The position numbers and the translations under genes were made by a program. Positions 1 through 11,136 of a stretch of 56,934 nt of DNA are shown in pieces (the stretch's first letter is position 1; every line of letters starts with the position of its first letter). The notes under the pieces were generated by a model, which was given only the letters and a program-made list of their open reading frames with translations, was not told the DNA's origin and searched no databases. This stretch comes from Rhodospirillales bacterium (GTDB lineage: Bacteria; Pseudomonadota; Alphaproteobacteria; BOG-932; Roseiterribacteraceae), in assembly GCA_028291365.1 (NCBI GenBank), contig JAQGIE010000162.1, forward strand, positions 1-56,934. Reading direction: 5' to 3'.

Positions 1-1014
1 CTGCCGCGTCGCGATGTCGGCGGGATCGGTGAGCGGCAGCGCCAGATGGCTCGCCAGCAATCGCGCGCCGCACCCGGTCAAGGTCCGGTCAATCGTGTCG
101 AGCAGGCTGCCGCTGCGTTCGCCGGTCAGCGTGCGCGACAATTCGAGATTGCGGCGCGTGGCGGGATCGATTGACAGCGTGCCGCCTTGCGCCAGCGCGC
201 GCGGCGCCTGGAACCGCGGCAGCTTTCCGCGTTGGGTCAGCAGCGCGTAATCGACCAGCGCGCCCGCCGCGGCGATCTCGGCGCGGCCGAAATTGCCGAA
301 CCCGTCGAGCGTCTCGACTTCGTACAGCGCGCACAGGCGGCGGCGCCCATTCTCGCTGTCGAAGCGCGCGTCGGGCTGCACCGTCAGGCGCGGCTTCCAG
401 TCCTTGAGCAGTTCGAACAGCGAGTCCCGTTGCAGCAGCTTGTCGGGCAGCAGCAGTTCGGCCGGGTCGAGCCGGCCCAGCGCCGCCGCGGCACCGCTCG
501 GGGCCACCGCTTCGAGCCACAGCCCGCCGGTCGAAAGATCGCACCAGGCCAGCGCCAGCTGGCCGCCGACTTCGGCGAGCGCGGCGAGCGCATTGTGTGC
601 GCGCGCTTCGAGCAGCGTGTCTTCAGTCAACGTGCCCGGAGTCACCACGCGCACCACGTCGCGCGCGACAGGTCCCTTGTTGCCGCGCTTCTTCGCTTCG
701 GCAGGGCTTTCAATCTGTTCGCACACCGCGACCCGGAAGCCTTTGCGGATCAGCCGCGCGAGATAGGCGTCGTGCGCATGCACCGGCACGCCGCACATCG
801 GGATCTCTTCGCCCTCGTGGCTGCCGCGCTTGGTCAGCGTGATGTCGAGCGCGGCAGCGGCCGCGACCGCATCTTCGAAGAACAGCTCGTAGAAATCGCC
901 CATCCGGTAGAACAGCAGGCAATCCGGATTGGCCGCCTTGAGCGCCAGATACTGGGCCATCATGGGCGTCGGGCTGGCGGCGGCTGGATTCGCTTCCTTG
1001 GGGGCGGCGGTCAT
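1..1014 (-). CDS. mutS: DNA mismatch repair protein MutS (5' part, runs off the left edge)
   Basis: Mismatch-recognition ATPase that starts MutHLS-type repair in the cytoplasm. Only about the first 338 codons are in the window. The translation from ATG at 1014 carries the N-terminal mismatch-binding domain, with the Phe-x-Glu motif inside [12 protein letters not shown] (about residues 38-49), followed by [11 protein letters not shown] and then the connector domain ([20 protein letters not shown]). No stop occurs before the window edge. The clamp and Walker ATPase domains lie outside. A divergent DUF4337 gene starts 125 bases away. The identification is firm; completeness cannot be judged. Confidence 0.95.
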   Translation of the reverse strand, partial: MTAAPKEANPAAASPTPMMAQYLALKAANPDCLLFYRMGDFYELFFEDAVAAAAALDITLTKRGSHEGEEIPMCGVPVHAHDAYLARLIRKGFRVAVCEQIESPAEAKKRGNKGPVARDVVRVVTPGTLTEDTLLEARAHNALAALAEVGGQLALAWCDLSTGGLWLEAVAPSGAAAALGRLDPAELLLPDKLLQRDSLFELLKDWKPRLTVQPDARFDSENGRRRLCALYEVETLDGFGNFGRAEIAAAGALVDYALLTQRGKLPRFQAPRALAQGGTLSIDPATRRNLELSRTLTGERSGSLLDTIDRTLTGCGARLLASHLALPLTDPADIATRQ

Positions 1015-1139
1015 GGGTGCGCCAGAATGCGGGTCGGCGCCCTCGGGTCAAGATAGGGTCCGCGAAAGCCGCCGTTGGAGGCGGAGGTCGGCCGCGTCAA
1101 ACTGGCCGCAACGAACGAATCTCCCAGGACCTGTAGAAA

Positions 1140-1736
1140 ATGGCCGAGCCCGGCGAAATCGAAATGCCCGAGTCGCATCACGTGCCGTCGCACGAGCGCG
1201 CGTTCTTCAACCTGATCGCGGTCACCGTGGCGCTGCTGTCGGCGTTCCTCGCCGTCACCAAAGTGCGCTCGGACCAGACGGTGCAGGCGATGCTCACCGC
1301 GAAGACCGATTCGGTCGACGCCTGGAACGAGTACCAGGCCAAGCGCAACCGGCTGCATGTCGACCAGGCGATGCTGGTGCAGGGCAAGGCGCTGCGCTCG
1401 CTGCTCACCGGCGATGCCGCCACCGAATTCGACAAGGACATCGGCAAGACCGCCGACCGCGCCAGGCGCTATGAAGGCGAGCTCGGTGATCTCAAGAGCA
1501 AGGCCGAAACACACGAGCACCGCGTCGAGGCGCTCCATGCGCGCCACGAACGGTTCGATCTCGCCGACGCGTTCCTGTCGATCTCGCTGGCTGTGCTGGC
1601 GGTGACCGCGCTGACGCAGAAACGCTGGCTGCTGATGGTCGCCGGGGCCGGCGCGCTGGCCGGCGTCGGGCTCAGCATCTCGACGTTTTCGGGTTGGGGA
1701 TTACCCGCCATCGTCGCGGTCGCGGGCGGCCATTAG
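1140..1736 (+). CDS. DUF4337 family membrane protein
   Basis: A 198-residue protein of the DUF4337 type. A short polar N-terminus is followed by a transmembrane segment at about 21-42 (FFNLIAVTVALLSAFLAVTK). A mostly helical, charged middle includes the family-like DAWNEYQAKRNRLH stretch, and two more hydrophobic helices lie at about 140-160 and 162-183. Function is unknown; an inner-membrane location is inferred from the helices. It is divergent from mutS and convergent with the GNAT gene, and a perfect palindrome sits between their stops. The assignment rests on family resemblance only. Confidence 0.75.
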   Translation: MAEPGEIEMPESHHVPSHERAFFNLIAVTVALLSAFLAVTKVRSDQTVQAMLTAKTDSVDAWNEYQAKRNRLHVDQAMLVQGKALRSLLTGDAATEFDKDIGKTADRARRYEGELGDLKSKAETHEHRVEALHARHERFDLADAFLSISLAVLAVTALTQKRWLLMVAGAGALAGVGLSISTFSGWGLPAIVAVAGGH

Positions 1737-1751
1737 CGCGCTTTCCCGCGA

Positions 1752-1782
1752 AGATCCGATCCAATTGGATCGGATCATGCTT
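1752..1782. repeat. Palindromic repeat, family B copy 1 (GATC-rich)
   Basis: A perfect 24-base palindrome (1753-1776, centred on CCAATTGG) followed by ATGCTT. It lies between the convergent 3' ends of the DUF4337 and GNAT genes. Related copies are at 24015-24050 and 40707-40741. The left AAGCATG arm seen in the other copies is missing here. Position and symmetry would suit a bidirectional terminator or REP-like element, but there is no clear U-tract. Confidence 0.7.
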
Positions 1783-2236
1783 AGAGCCGGATGTCGTAAC
1801 GCGCGAAGCCCTTGAAGCGCGCGATCTTGTCATAGAGCGCACGCGCCGCCTCGTTGCCGTCCTGCGTCAGCCAGTACACGCGCACCGCGTTGCGCGAACG
1901 CGCCGCGGCGGCGACGCCCTCGATCAGCGCACGGCCGCAACCTTTGCCGCGTGCCGCCGGCTCGGTGAACAGATCCTGCAGGTAGCAGACCGGACGGTCG
2001 CTCGAACTGGTCGGGTGAAACAGATAATGCGCGATGGCGACGAGCTGGCCGTTTTCGTCACGCACGCCGAGCCCGCGGATCGCGCCGTCGGCCGCCATCA
2101 ACCGCGTCCACGTCGCCTCGTAGGTCGCGGCCGTGATCTCCGTGCCGTAGAATTCGAGAAACGAACCGAACAGCGACGCCCAGCGCGGACGATCGTCGGC
2201 AACGATCGGGCCGACACCCGGAAGGGCCGAACTCAC
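1781..2236 (-). CDS. GNAT family N-acetyltransferase
   Basis: A 151-residue GNAT acetyltransferase. An N-terminal region ([19 protein letters not shown]) precedes the acetyl-CoA-binding signature [17 protein letters not shown] at about 92-108 and the C-terminal ALYDKI segment. The substrate is unknown. I place the start at GTG 2236, which overlaps the cysK stop by two bases (GTGA), so the gene is the translationally coupled last member of the cysK run. Coupling to cysK hints at an amine or amino-acid substrate, which is only inference. Confidence 0.8.
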   Translation of the reverse strand: MSSALPGVGPIVADDRPRWASLFGSFLEFYGTEITAATYEATWTRLMAADGAIRGLGVRDENGQLVAIAHYLFHPTSSSDRPVCYLQDLFTEPAARGKGCGRALIEGVAAAARSRNAVRVYWLTQDGNEAARALYDKIARFKGFARYDIRL

Positions 2237-3213
2237 TCGAGACCGTCGAACAAGGCAGTCGAGAGATAGCGTTCGGCGAAGCTCGGCAGCACCACGGCGA
2301 TCGTCTTGCCGCGCATGTCGTCGCGCTGCGCCACTTCGATCGCGGCGGCGATCGCGGCGCCTGACGAAATGCCGACCGGAATCCCTTCGAGACGCGCGGC
2401 GAGCCGTGCGGTTTCGAACGCGGTTGCATTGGCGACGGTGACGACTTCGTCGACCAGCGACGTGTCCAGATTCTTGGGCACGAAACCAGCGCCGATGCCC
2501 TGGATCTTGTGCGGGCCGGGCGTACCGCCCGACAGGACCGGACTGTCTTCGGGTTCGACCGCGATGGCGCGGAAACCGGGACGGCGCTGTTTCAACACGC
2601 GCGCCACGCCGGTCAGCGTGCCGCCGGTGCCGACGCCGGCAACGATCGCGTCGAGATTGCCCTGGGTGTCGATCCACAATTCTTCCGCCGTCGTGCGCAC
2701 ATGCACCTCGGGATTGGCGGCGTTTTCGAATTGCTGCGGCATGAAGGCGCCGGGATGTTGCGCCAGGATCGCCTCGGCGCGCGCGATGGCGCCGCGCATG
2801 CCCTGCGCCGCCGGCGTCAGTTCGGTTTCGGCCCCGAGCAGCAGCAGCATCTTGCGCCGTTCGAGCGACATCGAATCCGGCATCGTCAGGATCAGGCGAT
2901 AGCCCTTCGCGGCGCAGACGAACGCCAGCGCGATGCCGGTGTTGCCCGATGTCGGCTCGACCACGACCGAGCCGGGCTGGAGACGGCCTTCACGTTCGGC
3001 CGCCTCGATCATCGCAAGGCCGATACGGTCCTTGACGCTCGAGAGCGGGTTGAAGAACTCACATTTGGCGAGCAGCGAAGCGTTGAGCCCGTAGTGGGCT
3101 TCGATCTTGCGCAGGCGCACCAGCGGCGTGCCGCCGATCGTATCGACGATCGACTCGTAGATCTGCCCGCGGGCCCGCGATGCCTGTTCTCCGTCTCCGG
3201 CCGGTACAACCAT
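2233..3213 (-). CDS. cysK: Cysteine synthase A (O-acetylserine sulfhydrylase)
   Basis: PLP enzyme making cysteine from O-acetylserine and sulfide. It shows the PLP-lysine motif SSVKDRIG (about 45-52), the substrate loop [11 protein letters not shown], the phosphate-binding GVGTGGT and the C-terminal GISSGAA. About 326 residues, normal for CysK. I choose ATG at 3213 rather than an in-frame TTG two codons upstream, because AGAGGA lies at a suitable distance. The Rrf2 regulator ends 79 bases upstream on the same strand, suggesting CymR-like control of cysteine synthesis. The GNAT gene overlaps its stop. Confidence 0.95.
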   Translation of the reverse strand: MVVPAGDGEQASRARGQIYESIVDTIGGTPLVRLRKIEAHYGLNASLLAKCEFFNPLSSVKDRIGLAMIEAAEREGRLQPGSVVVEPTSGNTGIALAFVCAAKGYRLILTMPDSMSLERRKMLLLLGAETELTPAAQGMRGAIARAEAILAQHPGAFMPQQFENAANPEVHVRTTAEELWIDTQGNLDAIVAGVGTGGTLTGVARVLKQRRPGFRAIAVEPEDSPVLSGGTPGPHKIQGIGAGFVPKNLDTSLVDEVVTVANATAFETARLAARLEGIPVGISSGAAIAAAIEVAQRDDMRGKTIAVVLPSFAERYLSTALFDGLE

Positions 3214-3292
3214 GCCCAAATCCTCTGGCAGCGTGTGGAACTCGGTGGTTCTACACGCCGCAGGCCAGGGCCGTCTTCTCTTTTGGCCGACC

Positions 3293-3745
3293 TTAAATGG
3301 CGAAGTCCGCCTTCTCGCGGGTCTCGCTATCGACGCCCAGCTCGCGTGCCCGGTTGCACAGATCCTCGATCGAGATCGAGTCGAGCTGCTGCATCCAGTT
3401 ATCAGCCAGTTCCATGCAGACCGGCCGCACCACGCGCTGGCCCAGGGCCGAGCCGGCGGGCAGGTCGAACGGATCGCTGACGGCCTCGGTCGTCTTCACC
3501 GCCTGCGCGATGTCGGCGAGCGTGATCCGTCGTCGTTCGCGGGCGAGGCGATAGCCGCCGCGCGGGCCGCGGACGCCTTCGAGAATCCCGGCGCGGACGA
3601 GCTGCTGCAGCACCGGTTCGAGATAGCGTCGGGGGATTCCCTGCCGGTCGTTGATCTCGCCCGACTGCACCGGCTGTGGGCCGGCGTTGTAGGCGATATC
3701 GAGAACGGCCTCGATGGCGAACATCAGTTTTTTGGAAAGACGCAT
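3293..3745 (-). CDS. Rrf2 family transcriptional regulator (CymR-like, no Fe-S cysteines)
   Basis: A winged-helix regulator of about 150 residues. [18 protein letters not shown] and the recognition region ([32 protein letters not shown]) are typical of Rrf2. The three-cysteine cluster that binds an Fe-S centre in IscR/NsrR is absent; only two isolated cysteines remain. Together with cysK directly downstream, this favours a CymR-like sensor of cysteine supply. The start is ATG 3745; an in-frame TTG at 3754 overlaps the dut stop and is an alternative. Target genes are inferred, not shown. Confidence 0.85.
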   Translation of the reverse strand: MRLSKKLMFAIEAVLDIAYNAGPQPVQSGEINDRQGIPRRYLEPVLQQLVRAGILEGVRGPRGGYRLARERRRITLADIAQAVKTTEAVSDPFDLPAGSALGQRVVRPVCMELADNWMQQLDSISIEDLCNRARELGVDSETREKADFAI

Positions 3746-3750
3746 GCGGC

Positions 3751-4218
3751 TCAACCAGTCTGAAAGTGCACTCCTGTCGAACCAAAACCACCGAGGCCCC
3801 GAGTAGTTTCCTGCAATCGTTCACTTTCGCGCCACGTCGCGCGAGTAACTGGCGCGACGACCAGTTGCGCAATCCGCATGCCGGGTTCGATCGCGAGCGA
3901 AGCGTCGCCGAGATTGATCAGAATGACCTTCACTTCGCCGCGATAATCGGCGTCGATCGTGCCCGGACTGTTCAACACAGTGACGCCGTGTTTTGCCGCC
4001 AAACCCGAGCGCGGGCGCACCTGCGCTTCAAATCCTGGCGGAATCGCGACGGAAAGTCCGGTCGGCACCATCATTCGTCGGCCTGGCTCCAAGGTCAGCG
4101 GCGCGTCGATCGCCGCCATCAGGTCCATACCCGCGGCAAGTTCCGTCGCGTAGGCCGGCAGCGGCAAATCGCGCGCATGGGGCAGCCGCACGACTTCGAT
4201 TTCGATCGCGTCGGTCAT
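3751..4218 (-). CDS. dut: dUTP diphosphatase (dUTPase)
   Basis: Hydrolyses dUTP to dUMP and pyrophosphate, keeping uracil out of DNA and feeding dTMP synthesis. All five trimeric dUTPase motifs are visible: [21 protein letters not shown] (catalytic Asp), the GMRIAQLV segment and the C-terminal [10 protein letters not shown]. 155 residues, the usual length. It starts 13 bases after the coaBC stop and its stop lies in the region of the Rrf2 start, so it sits inside the leftward run. Confidence 0.96.
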   Translation of the reverse strand: MTDAIEIEVVRLPHARDLPLPAYATELAAGMDLMAAIDAPLTLEPGRRMMVPTGLSVAIPPGFEAQVRPRSGLAAKHGVTVLNSPGTIDADYRGEVKVILINLGDASLAIEPGMRIAQLVVAPVTRATWRESERLQETTRGLGGFGSTGVHFQTG

Positions 4219-4231
4219 CGTCTCTCGCAGT

Positions 4232-5461
4232 TTAATTTGTCAGCGTGTCCGCGATGCGGTTCGCGAGTTGCGTCGCGATCGTCTCTTTGGTCGCGCGTGG
4301 CCAGGTCTCCACGCCGGTCGCCGTCACCAGCGCAACTTCGTTCTCAGTGCCGCCGAACGTGCCGGTGTCGCCGCCGACCAGATTGGCGACGATCCAGTCG
4401 CAGCCTTTGCGGGCAAGCTTTGCCGTCGCATTGGCGATGAGATTCTCGGTTTCGGCAGCGAAGCCGACGACGAGGCGCGGGCGCGCATTGCCGGGCTTGG
4501 ACAGCGTCGCGAGAATGTCGGCGGTCTCGACCAACTGAATCGGCGGCGGCGCGCCGCCGTTTTTCTTGCGCTTTTCCGTGGCGACCTGCGCCGGCGTCCA
4601 GTCGGCGACCGCGGCGGCGCACACTGCGACATCGGCGGGCAGCGCTTCCTGGCAGGCCGCGAGCATCTCGGCGGCGCTTTCGACGCGCACGATCTCGACC
4701 CCGGGCGGATCGGGCTCGTGCGTCGGGCCGGTCACCAGCACCGTGTCGGCGCCGAGCAGCGACAGCGCGCGGGCGATGGCGTGGCCTTGCTTGCCCGACG
4801 AGCGATTGCCGAGAAAGCGCACCGGGTCGAGCTTCTCGTAGGTCGGCCCGCTGGTGACCAGCGCGCGCTTGCCCGCCAGCACGTGGCTGGCGCCGGAGAG
4901 TTGTTCGATCGCCGCGAGGATCGCTTCGGGCTCGGCCATGCGGCCGACGCCGAATTCGTTGCACGCCATCGCGCCTTCGGTCGGGCCGACGCGATGCACG
5001 CCGCGCGCGGTGAGCAGCGCAAGGTTGGCCTGCGTCGCCGCGTTCGACCACATGCGATGGTTCATCGCCGGCGCGATCAGGATCGGCTTGTCGGCGGCGA
5101 GCAGCGCGGTCGAGGCAAGATCGTCGGCGAGGCCGTGCGCCATCTTGGCGAGCAGGTCGGCCGAGGCCGGTGCGACGACGATGAGGTCAGCCTCGCGCGA
5201 CAGGCGGATGTGGCCCATCTCGGCTTCGTCGGTCAGCGACCACAGTTCGCTGTAGACTTTCTCTTCGGTCAGCGACGACACCGAAAGCGGCGTCACGAAC
5301 TGTTCGCCGCCGCGTGTCAGGATGGTGCGGAAGGAATAGCCGCGCTCGCGTCCGCGGCGGATCAGCTCGAGCACCTTGTAGGCGGCGATGCCGCCGCTGA
5401 TGACGAGCAGGATCTTAGTTCCCCGCGAACGCGGGGACCCATCGAGCCGATGCTCAGTCAT
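4232..5461 (-). CDS. coaBC: Bifunctional phosphopantothenoylcysteine decarboxylase / phosphopantothenate-cysteine ligase
   Basis: Two consecutive steps of coenzyme A synthesis. The N-terminal flavin decarboxylase shows ISGGIAAYK, the catalytic His in [19 protein letters not shown] and the active Cys in [13 protein letters not shown]. The C-terminal ligase shows [29 protein letters not shown], the Lys-rich KRKKNGG and GFAAET. 409 residues. ATG 5461 overlaps the ubiE stop (ATGA). Residues 8-14 (GSPRSRG) are encoded by a CCCCGC..GCGGGG palindrome, so the extreme N-terminus is repeat-derived. The conserved fold starts at [10 protein letters not shown]. Confidence 0.95.
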   Translation of the reverse strand: MTEHRLDGSPRSRGTKILLVISGGIAAYKVLELIRRGRERGYSFRTILTRGGEQFVTPLSVSSLTEEKVYSELWSLTDEAEMGHIRLSREADLIVVAPASADLLAKMAHGLADDLASTALLAADKPILIAPAMNHRMWSNAATQANLALLTARGVHRVGPTEGAMACNEFGVGRMAEPEAILAAIEQLSGASHVLAGKRALVTSGPTYEKLDPVRFLGNRSSGKQGHAIARALSLLGADTVLVTGPTHEPDPPGVEIVRVESAAEMLAACQEALPADVAVCAAAVADWTPAQVATEKRKKNGGAPPPIQLVETADILATLSKPGNARPRLVVGFAAETENLIANATAKLARKGCDWIVANLVGGDTGTFGGTENEVALVTATGVETWPRATKETIATQLANRIADTLTN

Positions 5462-5520
5462 TGGTTTTTCGCCTCGGACGTTGCAGCGGCGTCGGCATGG
5501 CTCCCCGCTTTCGCGGGGAT
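5418..5520. repeat. Head-to-head palindromic repeat pair (REPIN-like) 1, inside coding sequence
   Basis: Two palindromes, TCCCCGC-GAAC-GCGGGGA-like at 5420-5438 and TCCCCGCTTTCGCGGGGA at 5502-5519, in opposite orientation, enclosing about 60 bases. The pair spans the ATGA overlap of ubiE and coaBC, so its left arm encodes CoaBC residues 8-14 and its right arm encodes UbiE residues about 250-257 (IIPAKAGS). The same arrangement is seen at 8990, 12708 and 49415. Confidence 0.9.
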
Positions 5521-6270
5521 GATTGCCGAATGGATGGCCGAAATTCCGCCCGACAGGTTGCGCACGCGAGCGTGGCTGAGACCCGCCGCTTCGATGCGCG
5601 CGCACAGCGTCTCCTGGTCGGGGAAGCGGCGGATGCTTTCGACCAGATATTCGTAGCTGTCGCGGTCACGCGCGACGACCGAGCCCAGCGCCGGAATGAC
5701 GAAGCGCGACCACGCGTCGTAGGCGCGCGCCAAAGGCGGCACCACGACCTTGGAGAATTCGAGGCAGAAGAACCGCCCGCCCGGTTTCAGCACGCGCGCA
5801 GCCTCGCGCAGCGCCGCGTCGATGTCGGTGACGTTCCGCAGCCCGAAGGCGATCGTGTAGACGTCGAACTGCGCGTGCGCGAACGGCAGCTTCTCGGCGT
5901 CGCCATTGACCCAGGTCAGGTCGCGCACCTGGCCGTGATCGATGCCGCGATCGCGGCCGACCGACAGCATCGACGCGTTGATGTCGCACAGCACGGCGGG
6001 ACCGCCGCCGCGCTTGCGCCAGCCAAAGGCGACGTCGCCGGTGCCGCCCGCCACGTCGAGCAATGTATCGTTGGGGCGCGGCGCAATTTGCGTCAGGAAT
6101 TCGTGCTTCCACCAGCGATGCACGCCGCCCGACATCAGGTCGTTCATCAGGTCGTAGCGCTGCGACACGCGGTCGAAGACGCCGCGCACCAGCCCGGCCT
6201 TTTCCTTCGGATCGACCGGCCGGTCGCCGAACCAATGCGCTTCGGGACCCCCTGGGGGATTTGAATTCAT
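5458..6270 (-). CDS. ubiE: Ubiquinone/menaquinone biosynthesis C-methyltransferase
   Basis: SAM-dependent C-methyltransferase of quinone synthesis. Motifs: VFDRVSQRYDLMNDLMSGGVHRWWK, SAM-binding LLDVAGGTGDVAF, the post-I acidic region, NVTDIDAALREAARVLKPGG and the C-terminal YEYLVESIRRFP. 270 residues from ATG 6270, which overlaps the helicase stop (ATGA). Family members normally end soon after the NLSGGI-type motif; here about 22 extra residues follow, starting with IIPAKAGS encoded by a palindromic repeat. ubiB, usually next in alphaproteobacterial operons, is absent: coaBC follows at once. Confidence 0.95.
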   Translation of the reverse strand: MNSNPPGGPEAHWFGDRPVDPKEKAGLVRGVFDRVSQRYDLMNDLMSGGVHRWWKHEFLTQIAPRPNDTLLDVAGGTGDVAFGWRKRGGGPAVLCDINASMLSVGRDRGIDHGQVRDLTWVNGDAEKLPFAHAQFDVYTIAFGLRNVTDIDAALREAARVLKPGGRFFCLEFSKVVVPPLARAYDAWSRFVIPALGSVVARDRDSYEYLVESIRRFPDQETLCARIEAAGLSHARVRNLSGGISAIHSAIIPAKAGSHADAAATSEAKNQ

Positions 6271-9038
6271 GCCGCGTCCGTACACCGCGCCGGGGGTTCC
6301 AGGAAGTCCCGCGTGGCCGCGACCGCCTGGGCCAGGCCGCAACGGACCAGCTCGACGCCGGGCGGGAAGGCGGGGGCGAGCCGGCTCGGCAGCATCGGAT
6401 CGAGCAGCACGAAGACGCCGTGATCGTCGGCGCGCCGCACCAGCCGGCCGAAGGCCTGGCGCAGCCGCAGCCTCGTCAGCCGGTCGTCCCACGCCTTATT
6501 GCCGAAGGCGGCGCGTCGCGCCTTGTGCAGCAGGTCCGGCCGCGGCCACGGCACGCGGTCGAACACGATCAGCCGGAGGGCGCGGCCGGGCACGTCGACG
6601 CCGTCGCGCACCGCGTCGGTGCCGAGCAGGCAGGCGTCGCCTTCGCCGCGAAAGATCTCGATCAAGGTCTGCACGTCCATCTGGTCGACATGCTGCGCCA
6701 GGATCGGCAGGCCGGCCGCTTCGATGGCAGGCGCGATGCGCGTATGCACCGCCTTGAGCCGCGCCACAGCGGTGAACAATCCCAGCGCGCCGCCGCCGGC
6801 CGCGAGAAACAGCGCGCGATAGGCAGCCGCGACCTGGTCGAGATCGTCCTTGCGCACGTCGTTGACCACGAACACGCGCGTCTGTCTGGCATAGTCGAAC
6901 GGCGACGGCACCCGCGCCCGCACCGGCGGAATCGCAAGCCGTCCGACGCCGGTGCGTGCTTCGGCGGCGCGCCAATCCTCCATCTCGTCCGCGTTGCCGT
7001 CGGTCAGCGTCGCCGAGGTGACGACGAATCCGTGCGCCGAGGGCGCCAGGCTCGCCATGAAGGGCGCGGTCGGATCGACGAAATGCCGGTACCAGCCGCA
7101 ATCGAGATCGCGCCCGTCGACGCGCTCGACGCCGAACCAGTCGACCAGCCCTTGCGGTGCGCCCTTGTCGAGTTCGGCCAGCATCGCGCGCCAGGCGGTG
7201 AGATGTTCCTGCTCGCGCCGTTCCAGGGCGCGCGCCATCGCATCGATGCGCGTGCGGGAATCGCCTTCGAGATATTCGCCTTCTTCGTCGAGCCGCGTGC
7301 GCAGACGCTTCGCCAGATCGCGCATCGGCGAGGCCAGCGCGTCGAGCGCGGCGCGCAGATTGACGGCATGCGTTCGTACGTCGTCGGCGGGCGGTGCGAT
7401 CTCGCATTCGATTCCGTACGGACCGTCGGCGCCGGCCGCGCGCGCATAGACCTGCCGGCGAACCGCCGCCAGAAACAGCTCGGCGGCGCCTTGCGGCGTG
7501 CTCTCGGTGCCGATGCGTGTCGCCCAGCCTTCGCCGGGCAGCGCGCGCGCGGCACGGCCGATCGCGTCGATCGCTGCCAACGCGTCGGGATCTTCGCGCA
7601 CCAGATCTTCGATGCGGCGCTTGATGCCGCGCGCGCGGCTCGACCGCGCCGCTTCGGCGCCGATCAGCCAGCGGCGCAGTTCGCTCGTCTCCATGCCCGT
7701 GAGATGCGCCGAGAACGCCGAGTCGGCGGCGTCGAACAGATGATGGCCTTCGTCGAAGACGTAGCGGCTGGGCAGGTCGGCTTCGTCGCCGCGCGCGGCA
7801 CGCACCATCACCAGCGCGTGGTTGGCGATCACCAGATCGGCTTCGCGCGCGGCGCGCACGCTGCGTTCGACGAAGCAGCGTTTGTGATGCTCGCAGGCGC
7901 CGTAGACGCATTCGCCGCGCCGGTCGGCGAGCGAGGCGATGCGCACGCGGCCGAGCAGGTCGACCAGCCAGCCGGGCAGGTCGCCGCCAAGATCGCCGTC
8001 GCGCGTCGCGGCGATCCAGCGCGCGATCAGGCCCAGCGCGGGCAAGGTCGCGGGCGTTGCTGCGGCCCCGCGCAGCGCATCGTCGTAATTCAGCAGGCAG
8101 AGATAATTCTCGCGCCCCTTGCGCAGCACGACGCGTTTGGCCCGTTCGACCGGATCGGGCCAGCGCCGCGCCGCTTCGGTGTCGATCTGGTGCTGCAGGT
8201 TGCGCGTGTAGGTCGAGATCCAGACCGGCGCGCCGTTCTTCTCGGCCCACAACGTCGCGGGCGCGAGATAGCCCAGCGTCTTGCCGACGCCGGTGCCCGC
8301 TTCGGCCAGCACTGCGATCGGCACGCCATGTTCTTCGCGCGGCGCGAAGGCGAGCGACACGGCGCTGGCATAGTCGGCCTGGCTCGGACGCGGCTCGGCA
8401 TTGGCGCCCGTGAGTTCGGCAAGACGGCGGCGCGCATCGGCGGGATCGACCGGCTGCGTGCCGGGCGGGTCTGGCGGCGCCTCGTCGCGCCATTCGGGCA
8501 GGCGGTTCCACACGGACAGCGCGCCGCGCGTGCGCGGCGGCGTCAGCGGTGCGCCCAGCGCCGACAGGATCGGCGCCGCCCAGGGCCAGCGCACCTCGTG
8601 CAACGCCTGCGCGATCTCGACCGGATCGGAGCTGCGGTCGATCTTGCCTTCGATCGCGTCGTCGAGCAGCGCGCCCACCAGCTTGGGCAGGATCGCGGCT
8701 TCGTCTTCGAGATCCTGCGGCGGCGGCAGATCGAGCGCGCGCGCCAGGCCGCGCGGCGTCGGCAGGCAGAATTTCGCCGGATGCACGAAGGCGAACAGTT
8801 CGAGCAGGTCGAGCGCCTGCAGCCGGTCCAGTCCAAGCCGGCGCGCCACGAAGCGCGTATGGACGACCAGCGGCGTTTCGCGCTGCGCCAGCCTGGCCGC
8901 TTCTTCCAGGGTCAGAGTCGCGAGTTCCCCGTCGCGCGCCAGCCAGGCCGCGCGCGTCGCACCGACCGCCAACGCGGGGTAGGGAAGTAATTCCCCGCGC
9001 AAGCGGGGATCCATCGTCCCGCTAGGGAGGTGACTCAT
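6267..9038 (-). CDS. DinG/XPD-like ATP-dependent DNA helicase
   Basis: A 923-residue superfamily 2 Fe-S helicase. Visible elements: Walker A EAGTGVGKT (about 250), a four-cysteine 4Fe-4S set (LCLL, ECVYGACEHHKRCF), Walker B/DEAH-like FDEGHH, motif III VVTSATLT, and the C-terminal LLGTDAVRDGVDVPG and QAFGRLVRR motif VI. The role is presumably resolving R-loops or unusual DNA structures. The N-terminus is odd: residues 10-16 (DPRLRGE) come from a palindromic repeat, there is no good ribosome-binding site at ATG 9038, and conserved sequence begins around LPYPALAVGA. The stop overlaps the ubiE start (ATGA). Start confidence is low, family confidence high. Confidence 0.88.
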   Translation of the reverse strand: MSHLPSGTMDPRLRGELLPYPALAVGATRAAWLARDGELATLTLEEAARLAQRETPLVVHTRFVARRLGLDRLQALDLLELFAFVHPAKFCLPTPRGLARALDLPPPQDLEDEAAILPKLVGALLDDAIEGKIDRSSDPVEIAQALHEVRWPWAAPILSALGAPLTPPRTRGALSVWNRLPEWRDEAPPDPPGTQPVDPADARRRLAELTGANAEPRPSQADYASAVSLAFAPREEHGVPIAVLAEAGTGVGKTLGYLAPATLWAEKNGAPVWISTYTRNLQHQIDTEAARRWPDPVERAKRVVLRKGRENYLCLLNYDDALRGAAATPATLPALGLIARWIAATRDGDLGGDLPGWLVDLLGRVRIASLADRRGECVYGACEHHKRCFVERSVRAAREADLVIANHALVMVRAARGDEADLPSRYVFDEGHHLFDAADSAFSAHLTGMETSELRRWLIGAEAARSSRARGIKRRIEDLVREDPDALAAIDAIGRAARALPGEGWATRIGTESTPQGAAELFLAAVRRQVYARAAGADGPYGIECEIAPPADDVRTHAVNLRAALDALASPMRDLAKRLRTRLDEEGEYLEGDSRTRIDAMARALERREQEHLTAWRAMLAELDKGAPQGLVDWFGVERVDGRDLDCGWYRHFVDPTAPFMASLAPSAHGFVVTSATLTDGNADEMEDWRAAEARTGVGRLAIPPVRARVPSPFDYARQTRVFVVNDVRKDDLDQVAAAYRALFLAAGGGALGLFTAVARLKAVHTRIAPAIEAAGLPILAQHVDQMDVQTLIEIFRGEGDACLLGTDAVRDGVDVPGRALRLIVFDRVPWPRPDLLHKARRAAFGNKAWDDRLTRLRLRQAFGRLVRRADDHGVFVLLDPMLPSRLAPAFPPGVELVRCGLAQAVAATRDFLEPPARCTDAA

Positions 9039-9075
9039 GCGCTAGTCATACATCGGTCCCCGCTTTCGCGGGGAA
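8990..9075. repeat. Head-to-head palindromic repeat pair (REPIN-like) 2
   Basis: TCCCCGCGCAAGCGGGGA at 8992-9009 followed by ATCCAT, and TCCCCGCTTTCGCGGGGA at 9057-9074 in opposite orientation. The first arm lies inside the 5' end of the helicase gene, the second in the gap before the histidine kinase stop. The spacer holds the only plausible helicase start codons. Confidence 0.9.
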
Positions 9076-9080
9076 CAGGA

Positions 9081-11000
<1,920 letters not shown>

Positions 11001-11136
11001 CCTCGGGCCTTCATGCCCCAGCGGACCGGTCGGGCTCAATGGTGCGAAATTGCCCTCTCCGTTGACGGGGGCCGGCCCCACCCGTACCCATCGCCCCCCT
11101 GGGCGCCCGGAAGACTTGCCCGATCGAGGAGATGTC

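Noticed and set aside
6063-8990. A 975-codon open frame on the plus strand opposite the DinG-like helicase
   Set aside because: Arg/Gly/Ala-rich translation typical of the antisense frame of a GC-rich gene; no ribosome site or recognisable domain, and the minus-strand protein has full helicase motifs.
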